This document shows positions 56,899 through 64,000 of a stretch of 64,000 nt of DNA, piece by piece (positions within the stretch are counted from its first letter, which is position 1; each line of letters begins with the position of its first letter). The position numbers and the translations under genes are program-made. The stretch spans positions 276,267 through 340,266 of the forward strand of contig NZ_JAGGOG010000002.1 of NCBI RefSeq assembly GCF_018614655.1, written 5' to 3'. The notes beneath the pieces are model-generated. The model saw only the letters and a program-made list of their open reading frames with translations, searched no databases and was not told the DNA's origin. The DNA comes from Pseudomonas fluorescens. GTDB taxonomy: Bacteria > Pseudomonadota > Gammaproteobacteria > Pseudomonadales > Pseudomonadaceae.

Positions 56899-57671
56899 AA
56901 CAGCTCCAGTTCCTTGGTTTTTTTGGGCAGTGTTGAAACAAAGGAGAACTTCTCCAGGAACTGCTGCGCGCGTGCGGTTTGCGGGTTCGTAAAGAATGCC
57001 TCGGGGGTGTTCTGTTCGAGGATGCGGCCAGCCTCCATAAACACCACGCGGTCGGCGACAGCGCGGGCGAAGGCCATTTCGTGGGTGACGATCAGCAGGG
57101 TCATGCCGTCCCGGGCCAGGCCCTGGATCACTTCCAGGACTTCCTTGACCATCTCCGGGTCGAGGGCGGCGGTAACTTCGTCAAACAGCATGACCTGCGG
57201 GTTCATGCACAACGAACGGACGATGGCGATGCGTTGTTGCTGGCCGCCCGAAAGCTGGCGCGGATAGGCGTCGCGCTTGTCCGCGAGACCGACCCGCTCC
57301 AGCAGTTGTTCTGCCTGGGCGCGGGCTTCTCGTGGGGCGCGCCTTTGTACTTTCAGCGGGCCCAGCAGGATGTTGTCGAGCACGCTCATATGCGGGAACA
57401 GGTGATAACTCTGGAACACCATGCCTACGTCCTGGCGCACCTGGCGCCAGTCGGTGGCCTTGTCCAACAGCTCTTTACCGGCGAACCGCAGATGGCCGCT
57501 GTGGGCCACCTCCAGGCCGTTGAGACAACGCAACAACGTGCTTTTGCCGCAGCCGCTGGGGCCGAGAATCACCACCACTTCACCGCTTTCGACGCTCAGG
57601 TCGATGCCCTTGAGCACCTGCTGCTCGCCAAAGAATTTGTTGAAACCCTGGAACTCGATCAATGCGCTCAT
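56895..57671 (-). CDS. Amino-acid-type ABC transporter ATP-binding protein
   Basis: A 258-residue GlnQ-type ATPase. Walker A is GPSGCGKST, the signature LSGGQQQR and Walker B VMLFDEVTAALD. The start ATG 57671 overlaps the preceding permease stop by four bases. Confidence 0.9.
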   Translation of the reverse strand: MSALIEFQGFNKFFGEQQVLKGIDLSVESGEVVVILGPSGCGKSTLLRCLNGLEVAHSGHLRFAGKELLDKATDWRQVRQDVGMVFQSYHLFPHMSVLDNILLGPLKVQRRAPREARAQAEQLLERVGLADKRDAYPRQLSGGQQQRIAIVRSLCMNPQVMLFDEVTAALDPEMVKEVLEVIQGLARDGMTLLIVTHEMAFARAVADRVVFMEAGRILEQNTPEAFFTNPQTARAQQFLEKFSFVSTLPKKTKELELL

Positions 57672-58327
57672 GCTTGGGCCCAGCGCCGTTCCAGCACCTT
57701 GGAGGCGGCCGACAACGGGTAGCAAATAAAGAAGAAAAACAGGAACAGCGCGCCGTAGATCAATACCGACTCGTAGGTGCGCTCGATGATTTGCTGGCCG
57801 ACCTTGATCACATCCACCACACCGATCAGCACCGCCAACGAACTGGTCTTGATGATGCGGGTGTAGACGTTGATGGTCGGCGGCGTCATGCGCTTCAGGG
57901 CCTGGGGCAGCAGTACATAGCCGTAGAGTTGCGGATCGGACAAGCCAATCGACAACCCCGCTTCCCGCTGGCCACGCGGCAAGGAATGCAAAGCACCGCG
58001 CACCACTTCGCCGACTTCACTGGCGCCCCACAACGACAACACCAACACCGCGCACCAGAAACTGGGAATGCTCAGGCCAAAGAAAATCGGCAGTCCGAAA
58101 AACAGCAGGTACAGCCAGACCAGCACCGGAATTGCGCGAAACAGTTCCAGATAGATCCGCAGCACAACGTCGATGGCTTTCACGTTCAGGGTGCGCAACA
58201 CGCCATACAACACACCACCGACCGTACTGAAAGCGATGCTCAAGAATGAAATCGACAGGGTTTGTGCCGCGCCCTTGCCCAGTTGCGGCAACGACACCCA
58301 CAACAATTCAAGACCCGAACTGGCCAT
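57668..58327 (-). CDS. Amino-acid-type ABC transporter permease (second)
   Basis: A 219-residue HisM-type permease with the loop REAGLSIGLSDPQLYGYVLLPQALKR. It forms a heterodimer with the permease encoded just before it, whose end overlaps its start by 20 bases. Confidence 0.88.
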   Translation of the reverse strand: MASSGLELLWVSLPQLGKGAAQTLSISFLSIAFSTVGGVLYGVLRTLNVKAIDVVLRIYLELFRAIPVLVWLYLLFFGLPIFFGLSIPSFWCAVLVLSLWGASEVGEVVRGALHSLPRGQREAGLSIGLSDPQLYGYVLLPQALKRMTPPTINVYTRIIKTSSLAVLIGVVDVIKVGQQIIERTYESVLIYGALFLFFFFICYPLSAASKVLERRWAQA

Positions 58328-58973
58328 GCTGGAGCCTCCTTTCCAGACGGCTGAGCAGCAGCGACAGCGGCAGGAACAACAGCACGCAGATCAAGGTCAG
58401 CACCGCGAGCATTTCATAGGTTTTGTAGTAGAGGGTGATGTAGCTTTTGGTGGTGTAGAGAATCTCCGGCACCGCCACTGCCGAGACCACGGTGGTTTCC
58501 TTGAGCAGGAAGATGAAATTGGCAAACAGCGCCGGCAAGCTGAGGATCCCGGCCTGGGGCAGGATCACATGGCGCAGCAGTTGCCAGTGAGACAGGCCAA
58601 TGGACTTGCCGGACTCGATCTGTGCCAGCGGCACCGCTTCAACACCGGCGCGCAGCACCTCGGTGAGGTAGGCACCGCCGAGAAACGTCATGGTGATGAT
58701 CGCCGCCCAAAACCCGGAGATATTCACTCCCAGGGCCGGCAAGGCGAAGTAGACGAAGAACAGTTGAATCAGCAACGGCGTGTTGCGGGCCAGTTCCACA
58801 TACAACGCCACCAGGCGCCACAGGTACGGTGTGCGAAATACCAACAAGGTGGCGTTGATCAACGCCACCAGCAACGACGTGCCGATGGCGATCAAGCCCA
58901 CTTGCAGGGTCACACCCACGGCCTTGAGAAACGCCGGCAGGGTGCTGAGGATAAAAGCGTAATCGAAGGTCAT
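58308..58973 (-). CDS. Amino-acid-type ABC transporter permease (first)
   Basis: A 221-residue permease with the loop IESGKSIGLSHWQLLRHVILPQAG. It is the first gene of the operon; about 90-130 bases upstream is a very AT-rich stretch likely to hold the promoter. Confidence 0.88.
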   Translation of the reverse strand: MTFDYAFILSTLPAFLKAVGVTLQVGLIAIGTSLLVALINATLLVFRTPYLWRLVALYVELARNTPLLIQLFFVYFALPALGVNISGFWAAIITMTFLGGAYLTEVLRAGVEAVPLAQIESGKSIGLSHWQLLRHVILPQAGILSLPALFANFIFLLKETTVVSAVAVPEILYTTKSYITLYYKTYEMLAVLTLICVLLFLPLSLLLSRLERRLQHGQFGS

Positions 58974-59256
58974 CTGAAAATCCCTGACGCCACAGGGATA
59001 ATGCGGCGTTGGTGCGGTCCGAATCGACGTGGATAACGTCGAGTAGCACCGACTTTAAAGGTATAAAAAGTAAAATTTAAATACCCAAATAGCATATTGA
59101 TATCACCCAAACAGCTAACCTGCGGATTCGCGGGATAAGCAGGCGACAGCTATTGCTCTCGGGGTTGTAGGAGTCTTCTTTTTATCAGCGCTGCGCTACA
59201 GGGATGGGCAGCGGTTGGCCAGGCTGGGGGCCATTTAACGGGCGAGGGAATGACAA

Positions 59257-59343
59257 ATGGCACAGACAAAACCGATTGACCCACAGGATTTGGTGAAGTG
59301 GTTGGTGGCGCTGCGACGGGCGATCAATCGCCGGGACCTCTAA
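59257..59343 (+). CDS. Possible 28-residue small protein
   Basis: ATG to TAA encodes MAQTKPIDPQDLVKWL followed by an Arg-rich amphipathic helix ending RRAINRRDL. GAGGG lies nine bases upstream. The composition is protein-like, but overlapping frames (for example from the ATG at 59203) weaken the case. It may be a fragment of a lost gene. Confidence 0.3.
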   Translation: MAQTKPIDPQDLVKWLVALRRAINRRDL

Positions 59344-59375
59344 ACTGACGGAGGTCCAATGGGGAAGCGGGCTTG

Positions 59376-59465
59376 TGTGGGAGCGGGCTTGCTCGCGAAT
59401 GCGGTGGGTCAGACAACACATCTGCTGACGGATACACCGCCTTCGCGAGCAAGCCAGCTCCCACA
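59376..59465. repeat. REPIN
   Basis: TGTGGGAGCGGGCTTGCTCG with CGAATGCGGTG on the left pairs with CACCGCCTTCGCGAGCAAG and CCAGCTCCCACA on the right. Confidence 0.8.
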
Positions 59466-59487
59466 TTTTTGATCGTATTCCAACCAT

Positions 59488-59523
59488 AAAAAACGCCGAC
59501 GCTGTATTAGCCGTCGGCGTTTA
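59488..59523 (-). terminator. Terminator of the orphan metQ-like gene
   Basis: AACGCCGACG and CGTCGGCGTT form a hairpin that on the minus strand is followed by TTTTTT. It lies 27 bases after the gene's stop. Confidence 0.82.
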
Positions 59524-59549
59524 AACCTTGAAGGGGTTTTGGAGTTCGA

Positions 59550-60332
59550 TCAGAACGCCGGCACGACCGCGCCGTTGTACTTCTTCTCGATAAACGCTTT
59601 CACTTCCGGGCTGGTCAGGGCCTTGGCCAGCTTCTGGATGGCGTCGCTGTTCTTGTTGTCCGGACGGGCCACCAGGAAGTTCACGTACGGCGATTTGGCG
59701 TCTTCGATGATCAGCGCATCCTTGGCTGGGTTCAGGCCAGCTTCCAGGGCGTAGTTGGTGTTGATCATGTCCAGGTCAACCTGGTCCAGGACCCGTGGCA
59801 ACAGGGCCGATTCCAGTTCCTTGAACTTCAGGTTTTTCGGGTTGCTGGCAATGTCTTTCGGCGTAGCCAGGGCATTGGTCGGGTCTTTCAGGGTGATCAC
59901 ACCCGCCTTCTGCAGCAGCAAGAGTGCGCGCCCGCTGTTGCTGCCTTCGTTCGGGATCGCTACGGTGGCGCCGTCTTTCAGCTCTGAAATATTTTTAATC
60001 TTTTTCGAATAACCACCGAAAGGTTCAACGTGCACACCGACCACGGTGACCAGGTTAGTGCCTTTGCCCTTGTTGAAGTTTTCCAGGTACGGCAGGGTCT
60101 GGAAGTAGTTGGCATCCAGACGCTTCTCGGCCACTTGCACGTTCGGTTGTACGTAGTCGGTGAAGACCTTGATCTCCAGGTCAACGCCTTCTTTGGCCAG
60201 GGTCGGTTTGACCAGCTCAAGGATCTCCGCGTGCGGGACCGGAGTGGCCGCAACGACCAGTTTCTCGTTGGCCTGGGCGATGCCAGCAGTCAGGGCAGCC
60301 GCCAGTGCGGTAAACAACAGAACCTTTTTCAT
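59550..60332 (-). CDS. Orphan MetQ/NlpA family ABC substrate-binding protein
   Basis: A 260-residue periplasmic protein with signal peptide ending AQAN. The blocks HAEILELVKPTLAKEGVDLEIKVF, DANYFQTLPYLENF and NEGSNSGRALLLLQKAG match MetQ. No lipobox is present. No ATPase or permease gene is adjacent, so it must use the MetNI pair at 44.5-46.2 kb or one elsewhere. Its promoter region is AT-rich with TATTCC halves. Confidence 0.88.
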   Translation of the reverse strand: MKKVLLFTALAAALTAGIAQANEKLVVAATPVPHAEILELVKPTLAKEGVDLEIKVFTDYVQPNVQVAEKRLDANYFQTLPYLENFNKGKGTNLVTVVGVHVEPFGGYSKKIKNISELKDGATVAIPNEGSNSGRALLLLQKAGVITLKDPTNALATPKDIASNPKNLKFKELESALLPRVLDQVDLDMINTNYALEAGLNPAKDALIIEDAKSPYVNFLVARPDNKNSDAIQKLAKALTSPEVKAFIEKKYNGAVVPAF

Positions 60333-60429
60333 GCAGTGTCCTTCTCGAAAATCCGGGGCGTCAGCGACGGCCGCTTCTTATGTGGTGTGCCAGCGAATTG
60401 CTATCGCGGCGTGGAACGGACAATACCGA

Positions 60430-60475
60430 GATTTTTTATTCCCGAACAATATCTTTTATTCACTTTGATATTCCA
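60430..60475. promoter_or_regulatory. AT-rich control element before the orphan metQ-like gene
   Basis: TTTTTTATTCCCGAACAATA and TTTTATTCACTTTGATATTCC contain three ATTC(C) units within about 45 bases, similar to elements before other sulfur genes here. Confidence 0.4.
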
Positions 60476-60481
60476 TTTTGC

Positions 60482-61414
60482 TCATACAGACGCCAACCCT
60501 TCCAATAGACGCTTCAACGCGCGGCGCTCGGCGTCGGTGCCGTGATTGAGGATCTGCCGGGCCTGGTGTTCGATCTGCGCCAGCGACGGTGGGCTCACCG
60601 GCAAATTCAGATGCTCCGGCAAGATTTCATCGCCACTGCTGACCAGCAACGCAAAGTGAATGACGTTTTCCAGCTCGCGGGTATTGCCCGGCCAACTGTG
60701 GTGTTCCAGCACTCGCTGAGCCGCATCGCTGATCAGCGGCACAGGCAAATCCAGGCGCTGGCTGTAGATGCCGAGGAAGTACTCGGCCAGGGACAAAATG
60801 TCACCCACTCGCTCGCGCAAGGCGGGCAATTCAAGCTGGCCTTCGTTGAGGTAATGGAACAGGCGCTCATGAAATTTACCGACCGCCACGGCCTGGGCCA
60901 GGTCGATGCTGGTGGCCGCTACCAACCGCACATCCACCGGACTGGGCTGATGAGCCCCGACGCGGGTGACTTCGTGATTCTCCAGAGCGGCCAACAGTTT
61001 GATCTGGATCGGCAGCGGCAAGTCGCCGATTTCATCCAGGTACAGCGTGCCGCCATTGGCCGAACCGAACCAACCCGCACGACTACTGGCCGCGCCGCTA
61101 TGGGCGCCAGCGGCATAACCAAACAACTCGGCGTCCGCGTAGGTGGGGCTGATGGCGCCGCAATTGACCGAGACGAACAAGCCGGTGCGGTCACTGCCGC
61201 GGTGGATATGCCGCGCCAGCAACTCCTTGCCGCTGCCGGTTTCGCCGCGAATCAGCACCGGCAACGCACGCGGCGCCAGGCTTTCCAGGTCTTCGCGCAG
61301 TTGCCGGGAACGTGGGTCGACAAACACCAGCGCCTTGGCACGGATACTCAGGGGGCTTTTATCGGCGTCGGGAAAGGTCAGCAGCGGCTGGCCGTAGGTT
61401 TCATGCAAGCTCAT
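60482..61414 (-). CDS. Short sigma-54 activator, AAA+ domain only
   Basis: A 310-residue sigma-54 enhancer-binding-type protein. Walker A is GETGSGKE (57-64) and Walker B is LYLDEIGD (D127-E128). The loop that normally reads GAFTGA is GAHSGA at 103-108. There is no N-terminal sensor domain, and the C-terminus ends QARQILNHGTDAERRALKRL without a Fis-type helix-turn-helix. SfnR-like activators control sulfone and sulfonate genes in Pseudomonas, so a role in this sulfur region is likely but unproven. Confidence 0.75.
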   Translation of the reverse strand: MSLHETYGQPLLTFPDADKSPLSIRAKALVFVDPRSRQLREDLESLAPRALPVLIRGETGSGKELLARHIHRGSDRTGLFVSVNCGAISPTYADAELFGYAAGAHSGAASSRAGWFGSANGGTLYLDEIGDLPLPIQIKLLAALENHEVTRVGAHQPSPVDVRLVAATSIDLAQAVAVGKFHERLFHYLNEGQLELPALRERVGDILSLAEYFLGIYSQRLDLPVPLISDAAQRVLEHHSWPGNTRELENVIHFALLVSSGDEILPEHLNLPVSPPSLAQIEHQARQILNHGTDAERRALKRLLEGLASV

Positions 61415-61462
61415 GGCAGGCTCCCGCCCACATCCGCGCAGGGACGGGGCGTTGAAGAAAAT

Positions 61463-62044
61463 TTATGCACGGCGCCGGGAGTGCTGTTCCAGGCGATTTT
61501 GCAGACGATAGAGGTAGGCGAATCCCTGTTCCCAGCGCTGGTGGCCGGACTTCACATTGATATGCCCGGCACCCGCCAGGATCCCGGCTTCGGCGCCCCA
61601 GTTACGCGCCAGCTCCACGGCCCGAGGGGCACTGACGGCGCTGTCGTTGTCGGAGCTGACAACCTGGGATGGAAACGGCAACAGGTCAGTGGGAATCGGC
61701 GAAAAGTTACGCAGGGCGGGCGCGCAGGCAGGTCGTTCGACATCAGCCGGCGCCACCAGCAAGGCACCACGCACCTGACGCAGAAACTCCACCGGCGCGG
61801 TGGCCGCCCAGTGGGCAACCGTGATGCAGCCCAGGCTATGGGCAATCAGAATCACCGGCGTGCTGTCGGCGGCGATGGCTTCAGCCAGTGCCGCCACCCA
61901 GTCTTCGCGGCGTGGCGTCAGCCAGTCGGCCTGTTCCACGCGGGCGCTGTTGGGCAGGCTGTTCTGCCAGTGACTTTGCCAATGATCTTCTGGCGATCCT
62001 TGCCAGCCCGGCACGATCAGATAACGAATCGACTCGCTGTGCAT
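61463..62044 (-). CDS. RBBP9/YdeN family serine hydrolase
   Basis: A 193-residue alpha/beta hydrolase. The nucleophile elbow is AHSLGC with S70, and VPGWQGSPEDHWQSHW near the N-terminus is the family signature. Substrate unknown. It precedes the sigma-54 activator by 48 bases on the same strand, so the two may be co-transcribed. A TATTC/GAATA palindrome lies 55 bases upstream. Confidence 0.85.
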   Translation of the reverse strand: MHSESIRYLIVPGWQGSPEDHWQSHWQNSLPNSARVEQADWLTPRREDWVAALAEAIAADSTPVILIAHSLGCITVAHWAATAPVEFLRQVRGALLVAPADVERPACAPALRNFSPIPTDLLPFPSQVVSSDNDSAVSAPRAVELARNWGAEAGILAGAGHINVKSGHQRWEQGFAYLYRLQNRLEQHSRRRA

Positions 62045-62099
62045 GGGTCTGCCCTCCTGCAGCGTTTAACGTTGCTGATCAGTATAGGGATGGGTCATA

Positions 62100-62115
62100 T
62101 ATTCGTTAAGGAATA
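62100..62115. promoter_or_regulatory. Candidate sulfur-responsive operator
   Basis: TATTCGTTAAGGAATA, an inverted repeat followed by an AT-rich tract, nearly copies the element at 36089. It stands before the hydrolase-activator gene pair. Confidence 0.45.
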
Positions 62116-62153
62116 AGAAGCTATTTATTAATACCCATATCGAATATATAGCA

Positions 62154-62240
62154 CTGTAGCCGCTGCCGAGGCACGAGGCTGCGATGGGTTTGGTGCGGCA
62201 TTCCGACGAATGCGACCCTCGAGGGCGGCGACAAGGATTG
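62154..62240. repeat. CTGTAGCCGCTG-class repeat
   Basis: CTGTAGCCGCTGCCGAGGCA and the following CGAGGCTGCGAT match the element at 10256-10287 with one change, and the copy ends in a CTCGAGGGCGGCGAC segment. It belongs to a second, different REP class. Confidence 0.6.
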
Positions 62241-62249
62241 CGACGCAAA

Positions 62250-62287
62250 AAAAAGGCCGCACCCTGCCAAGGAGACGGCCAAAAAAT
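62250..62287 (-). terminator. Terminator after exbD
   Basis: On the minus strand GGCCGTCTCC...GGTGCGGCC forms a hairpin followed by eight Ts, 18 bases after the exbD stop. Confidence 0.8.
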
Positions 62288-62304
62288 TGTCGAGGCTTTT
62301 GAAA

Positions 62305-62706
62305 CTAACGTGCCGTAATCACCGACAATTTGGTGATGCCTGCTCGCTCGATAGACGCCATGGCCCGGGCCACTTCGCCGTAATTCACACCATCATCGGC
62401 CTGCAGTTGCACCCGTACTTCCGGGTCCTTGGCCTTGGCCGCCTGCAGGTTGAACTCCAGCAGATTCGGCTGGATTTCGTCCTTGTTGATAAACAGTTTG
62501 CCCGCCGCATCGATGCTCACCACCAGCGGGTCTTTCTGCTCCACCGGCGCCACGGCTTCGGTCTTGGGCAAGTTGATCGGGATCGCGTTGGTCAGCAGCG
62601 GGGCGGTGACGATAAACACCACCAGCAGCACCAGCATCACGTCCACCAGCGGTGTGACGTTGATCTCGCTCAACACCTCGTCGCTGTCTTGTGTGGAGAA
62701 GGCCAT
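62305..62706 (-). CDS. exbD: ExbD, TonB-system proton channel subunit
   Basis: A 133-residue inner-membrane protein with one N-terminal helix (about 22-42) after EINVTPLVDVMLVLLVVF, whose Asp is the proton-carrying residue of the ExbD family. The periplasmic domain follows. It lies one base after exbB and couples the proton gradient to TonB. Confidence 0.93.
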   Translation of the reverse strand: MAFSTQDSDEVLSEINVTPLVDVMLVLLVVFIVTAPLLTNAIPINLPKTEAVAPVEQKDPLVVSIDAAGKLFINKDEIQPNLLEFNLQAAKAKDPEVRVQLQADDGVNYGEVARAMASIERAGITKLSVITAR

Positions 62707-62707
62707 G

Positions 62708-63433
62708 TCAGGACGCCTCCTTCACTTTCTGTGTGCCGCCCGGGGTTGCGTTCTTGTGCAGGGCCGGATGGATCAACACGCGGAACGAATTCTTTTGCGC
62801 CAGGCTGTAGAAGTCGTGGGCGAAGTCGTCCAGGTCGGCGGCGGTCAGCTTCAGGCGGCGCAGGAAGTAGTTGTAGACCAACACCGCCGGCACGGCGACG
62901 GCGATCCCCACGCCGGTCGCGACCAATGCCGCACCGATAGGACCGGCCACGGTTTCCAGGCTGGCGGAACCGGCGGCACTGATGCCTTTCAACGCTTCCA
63001 TGATCCCCCACACGGTGCCGAACAAACCAATAAACGGCGAGGTGCTGCCGATACTGGCGACCACGGCCAGGCCGGTTTCCAGGGAGCGGCGCTCACGGAC
63101 GATCTGCTGGCGCAAAGCGCGTTCCAAACGGTCCTGATGATTGATCGCCTGGCTCAAGTCGGCGGCGTGAGGCGCCTCGCCCACCTGAATCGCGGCATAA
63201 CCGGCCTGGGCCACACGGGCAGCGGCGCCGGGTTGGGTTTCACTCAATTCGGCGGCCGCGTCGAGGCTCGATGCGGCCCAGAACTGTTTGTGGAACTTGC
63301 GATCCTGGGCCTTGAGGCGACCGAATTGCACACCCTTGAGCAGGGCCAGGCCCCAGGTGGCGACAGAAAAAACCACCAGCAGCCAGATCACCGCGCTTTC
63401 GATGGATTCAAGTGGAGATGCCAATAACGTCAT
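62708..63433 (-). CDS. exbB: ExbB, TonB-system proton channel subunit
   Basis: A 241-residue membrane protein with three helices, of the MotA/TolQ/ExbB family; the SIGSTSPFIGLFGTVWGIMEA and ALVATGVGIAVAVPAVLVYN helices are typical. I chose ATG 63433 with GAGGGAAC upstream. It sits between tonB and exbD in one operon. Confidence 0.93.
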   Translation of the reverse strand: MTLLASPLESIESAVIWLLVVFSVATWGLALLKGVQFGRLKAQDRKFHKQFWAASSLDAAAELSETQPGAAARVAQAGYAAIQVGEAPHAADLSQAINHQDRLERALRQQIVRERRSLETGLAVVASIGSTSPFIGLFGTVWGIMEALKGISAAGSASLETVAGPIGAALVATGVGIAVAVPAVLVYNYFLRRLKLTAADLDDFAHDFYSLAQKNSFRVLIHPALHKNATPGGTQKVKEAS

Positions 63434-63476
63434 GATGTGTTCCCTCGGTGTAAGCGATGTGGTGTTGAGCCCGTGC

Positions 63477-64000
63477 TCAATGAATCTTGAAGTCGATCGG
63501 TACGCTGACCCAGCCATCCTGGGCGACGTCGCCTTGCTTGGCCGGCACGAAGCTCCAGCGCTTTACGGCGGTCAATGCAGCGTCATCGAGTTGCTGGCGA
63601 CCGCTGCTCTTCTGAATCTGGATCTCCCCCGGCTTGCCGCTGGCCAATACATGCACCCGTAGCAACACCGTGCCCTCCCAACCCCGGCGCTGGGCCAGTG
63701 ACGGGTACTCGGGCGCCGGGTTCTTCAGGTACGCGGCGTTGGCCGAGGCCGGTGTGACCGGCGCCGGCGCGGCGGGTGCAGCCGCTGGTGCAGGCGGTGC
63801 CGGTTGCGGTGGCGCGGGCGGTTGCTCGACGGCTTTGGGTGCAGGCTTGGGCTCGGGTTTAGGGACCGGCTTGGGCTTGGGTTTCGGAATCGGTTTGGGC
63901 GGCGCCGGTTTGGCCGCCAACTCATCCACCACCGGCGGCGGCGGCTCGACCACAGGTGGCGGTGGTGGTGGCGGAACGGGTGGCGGCGGCTCCACAACCG
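63477..64000 (-). CDS. tonB: TonB energy transducer (5' end outside window)
   Basis: At least 172 C-terminal residues are present. A proline-rich spacer (PPPPVPPPPPPP, then KPKPKPVPKPEPKPAPK) spans the periplasm and is followed by the TonB C-terminal domain with YPSLAQRRGWEGTVLLRVHV and VKRWSFVPA. The N-terminal membrane anchor lies beyond base 64,000. It is transcribed ahead of exbB and exbD and probably powers outer-membrane uptake of iron chelates or sulfur compounds. Confidence 0.9.
   Translation of the reverse strand, partial: VVEPPPPVPPPPPPPVVEPPPPVVDELAAKPAPPKPIPKPKPKPVPKPEPKPAPKAVEQPPAPPQPAPPAPAAAPAAPAPVTPASANAAYLKNPAPEYPSLAQRRGWEGTVLLRVHVLASGKPGEIQIQKSSGRQQLDDAALTAVKRWSFVPAKQGDVAQDGWVSVPIDFKIH

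Larger units (their letters stand above)
58974..59549. other. 576-base region with AT-rich promoter, small frame and REPIN
   Basis: From the ABC operon start outward it holds an AT-rich block near 59058-59110 (GGTATAAAAAGTAAAATTTA), a possible 28-residue gene at 59257, a REPIN at 59376 and the metQ-like terminator at 59488. Confidence 0.5.

Noticed and set aside
59203..59298. Trp/Gly-rich short frame from the ATG at 59203
   Set aside because: Overlaps the better small frame at 59257, has no ribosome-binding site and looks non-coding.

Overview
The window is a chromosomal segment of a Pseudomonas of the fluorescens group. The evidence is the high GC content, the gene order nudE-yrfG-lysM ... 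fdhD ... pckA-hslO-hslR-rimBK-envZ-ompR-tex-gshA (a block I recall as conserved in Pseudomonas), the triABC-type efflux operon, and many copies of the fluorescens-type REP sequence built around TGTGGGAGC...GCTCGCGAA. No rRNA, tRNA, prophage, insertion sequence or CRISPR array was seen.

Bases 1-23,430 are mostly housekeeping: nudix and nucleotide clean-up (nudE, yrfG), a LysM/BON protein, formate-dehydrogenase-type molybdoenzyme genes (fdhD and an FdhF/YdeP enzyme), a glycine-zipper outer-membrane protein, a thioesterase, a RecQ-family helicase, a yhfG-fic pair in which fic is frameshifted, a DUF1493 protein, a DMT exporter, pckA, the redox/heat-shock pair hslO/hslR, rimB-rimK (ribosomal S6 modification), the envelope-stress pair envZ-ompR, tex, a PaaI-type thioesterase and gshA.

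Bases 23,700-46,250 form an assimilation region dominated by sulfur. It holds tauABCD (taurine uptake and desulfonation), an aldo/keto reductase, an OprD porin, a LysR gene with an internal deletion beside an SDR gene, a BetT choline transporter, epsC (serine acetyltransferase) divergent from dcyD plus a cystine ABC transporter (tcyJ-tcyL-tcyN), a two-repeat protein of unknown function, and an operon of two SfnB-like flavoproteins, an FMN-dependent monooxygenase and a MetQNI-type ABC transporter. That last operon looks like a complete uptake-plus-oxidation route for an organosulfur compound whose identity cannot be read from sequence.

Bases 46,360-55,960 carry a methyltransferase, a secreted glycosidase-like protein, a TriABC-type RND efflux operon with two membrane-fusion lipoproteins, and a solitary AAA ATPase. 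Bases 56,020-64,000 return to uptake: a four-gene polar amino-acid-type ABC operon, an orphan MetQ-like binding protein, a short sigma-54 activator with an altered GAFTGA loop and no DNA-binding domain, a small serine hydrolase, and tonB-exbB-exbD, with tonB running off the edge.

AT-rich TATTCC/GGAATA elements stand before several of the sulfur loci and suggest a shared regulator such as CysB. REP/REPIN elements fill many intergenic gaps.
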